Source: Agarophyton chilense (Eukaryota > Rhodophyta > Florideophyceae > Gracilariales > Gracilariaceae). From it: a stretch of DNA of 64,000 bases. The notes beneath the pieces are model-generated. The model searched no databases and was not told the DNA's origin. It saw nothing but the letters and a program-made list of their open reading frames with translations. This document shows positions 63,827 through 64,000 of this stretch, one piece after another (position 1 is the first letter of the stretch; every line of letters starts with the position of its first letter). The DNA lies in NCBI GenBank assembly GCA_030374765.1, contig JARGXX010000138.1, positions 558,001-622,000 of the forward strand. The letters run 5' to 3'. Both the position numbers and the translations under genes were made by a program.

Positions 63827-64000
63827 AAGAAATAACAATTCTAATTTCAGAGAGCTAGGTTCTGGCTTTTCTCCCTTTCTTTTTTTCCGTGACCTCGATC
63901 TGGATTCAACAGGTTCAATATCAGGCTCATTTGAAGTTTTCTCCCTTGTTTGTCTCTTGGGCTATCACTCAGGCTAGAATTATGGATATTGCGGGGGGTC
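63827..64000. other. right flank of element G
   Basis: 174 bp to the window end. The minus strand could encode a basic Arg/Ser/Lys-rich peptide (VESRSRSRKKRKGEKPEP), which may belong to another gene or gag outside the window; too short to call. Confidence 0.4.

Noticed and set aside
1-64000. CRISPR arrays, rRNA genes, riboswitches, bacterial operons
   Set aside because: No regularly spaced repeats, no rRNA core sequences and no bacterial gene organisation were seen.

Overview
The window is eukaryotic nuclear DNA made almost entirely of transposable elements in several states of decay. Reasons: six Ty3/Gypsy-type LTR elements or fragments, one Ty1/Copia-type element, a PIF/Harbinger remnant, TATATAAG core promoters close to start codons, no bacterial operons or Shine-Dalgarno logic, and no clear introns. 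The host cannot be named from the sequence. A transposon-rich, intron-poor lineage such as a red macroalga, oomycete or fungus would fit; the WD40 fragments recall fungal-type beta-transducin repeats but are not decisive.

Layout. 1-5200 (minus): 5' part of Ty3/Gypsy element A, cut by the window edge. 5201-9202 (minus): eroded Copia element B, bounded by A on one side and C on the other. 9203-20902 (plus): the best preserved element, C (11.7 kb), with two LTRs of about 0.9 kb, a tRNA-Tyr-like primer site, gag, protease, a 1141-codon pol with intact catalytic residues, a free-standing chromodomain ORF, and a long ORF on the opposite strand next to the 3' LTR. 20903-26320: transposon-poor stretch holding an isocitrate dehydrogenase pseudogene fragment, two tandem hairpins, an RS-rich ORF and a tRNA-like relic. 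26361-33069 (plus): complete element D, flanked by a CCCGG target duplication, with an extra zinc-finger ORF before gag. 33150-36720 (minus): element E, truncated inside integrase. 36.7-39.0 kb: AT-rich, with heat-shock-element-like arrays and short tandem repeats. 39.0-46.5 kb: large inverted duplication (arms about 2.4 kb, spacer about 2.7 kb) carrying two divergent copies of a membrane-protein gene and a broken WD40 gene; the spacer holds a Ty3 integrase relic. 47.8-48.7 kb: convergent Harbinger remnants. 49.6-52.6 kb: Ty3 gag-protease relic F. 53695-63821 (plus): complete but inactivated element G with a GCAGT target duplication.

The most interesting observation is that elements C and G, which are well diverged, share the same extra 3' module in the same order: pol, chromodomain ORF, purine-rich tract, long antisense ORF, 3' LTR. 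The antisense proteins align over their whole length although they lie outside gag and pol. I recognise no family for them. A second notable system is the inverted duplication, whose arms look identical for about 2 kb and then become clearly diverged, as expected after gene conversion.
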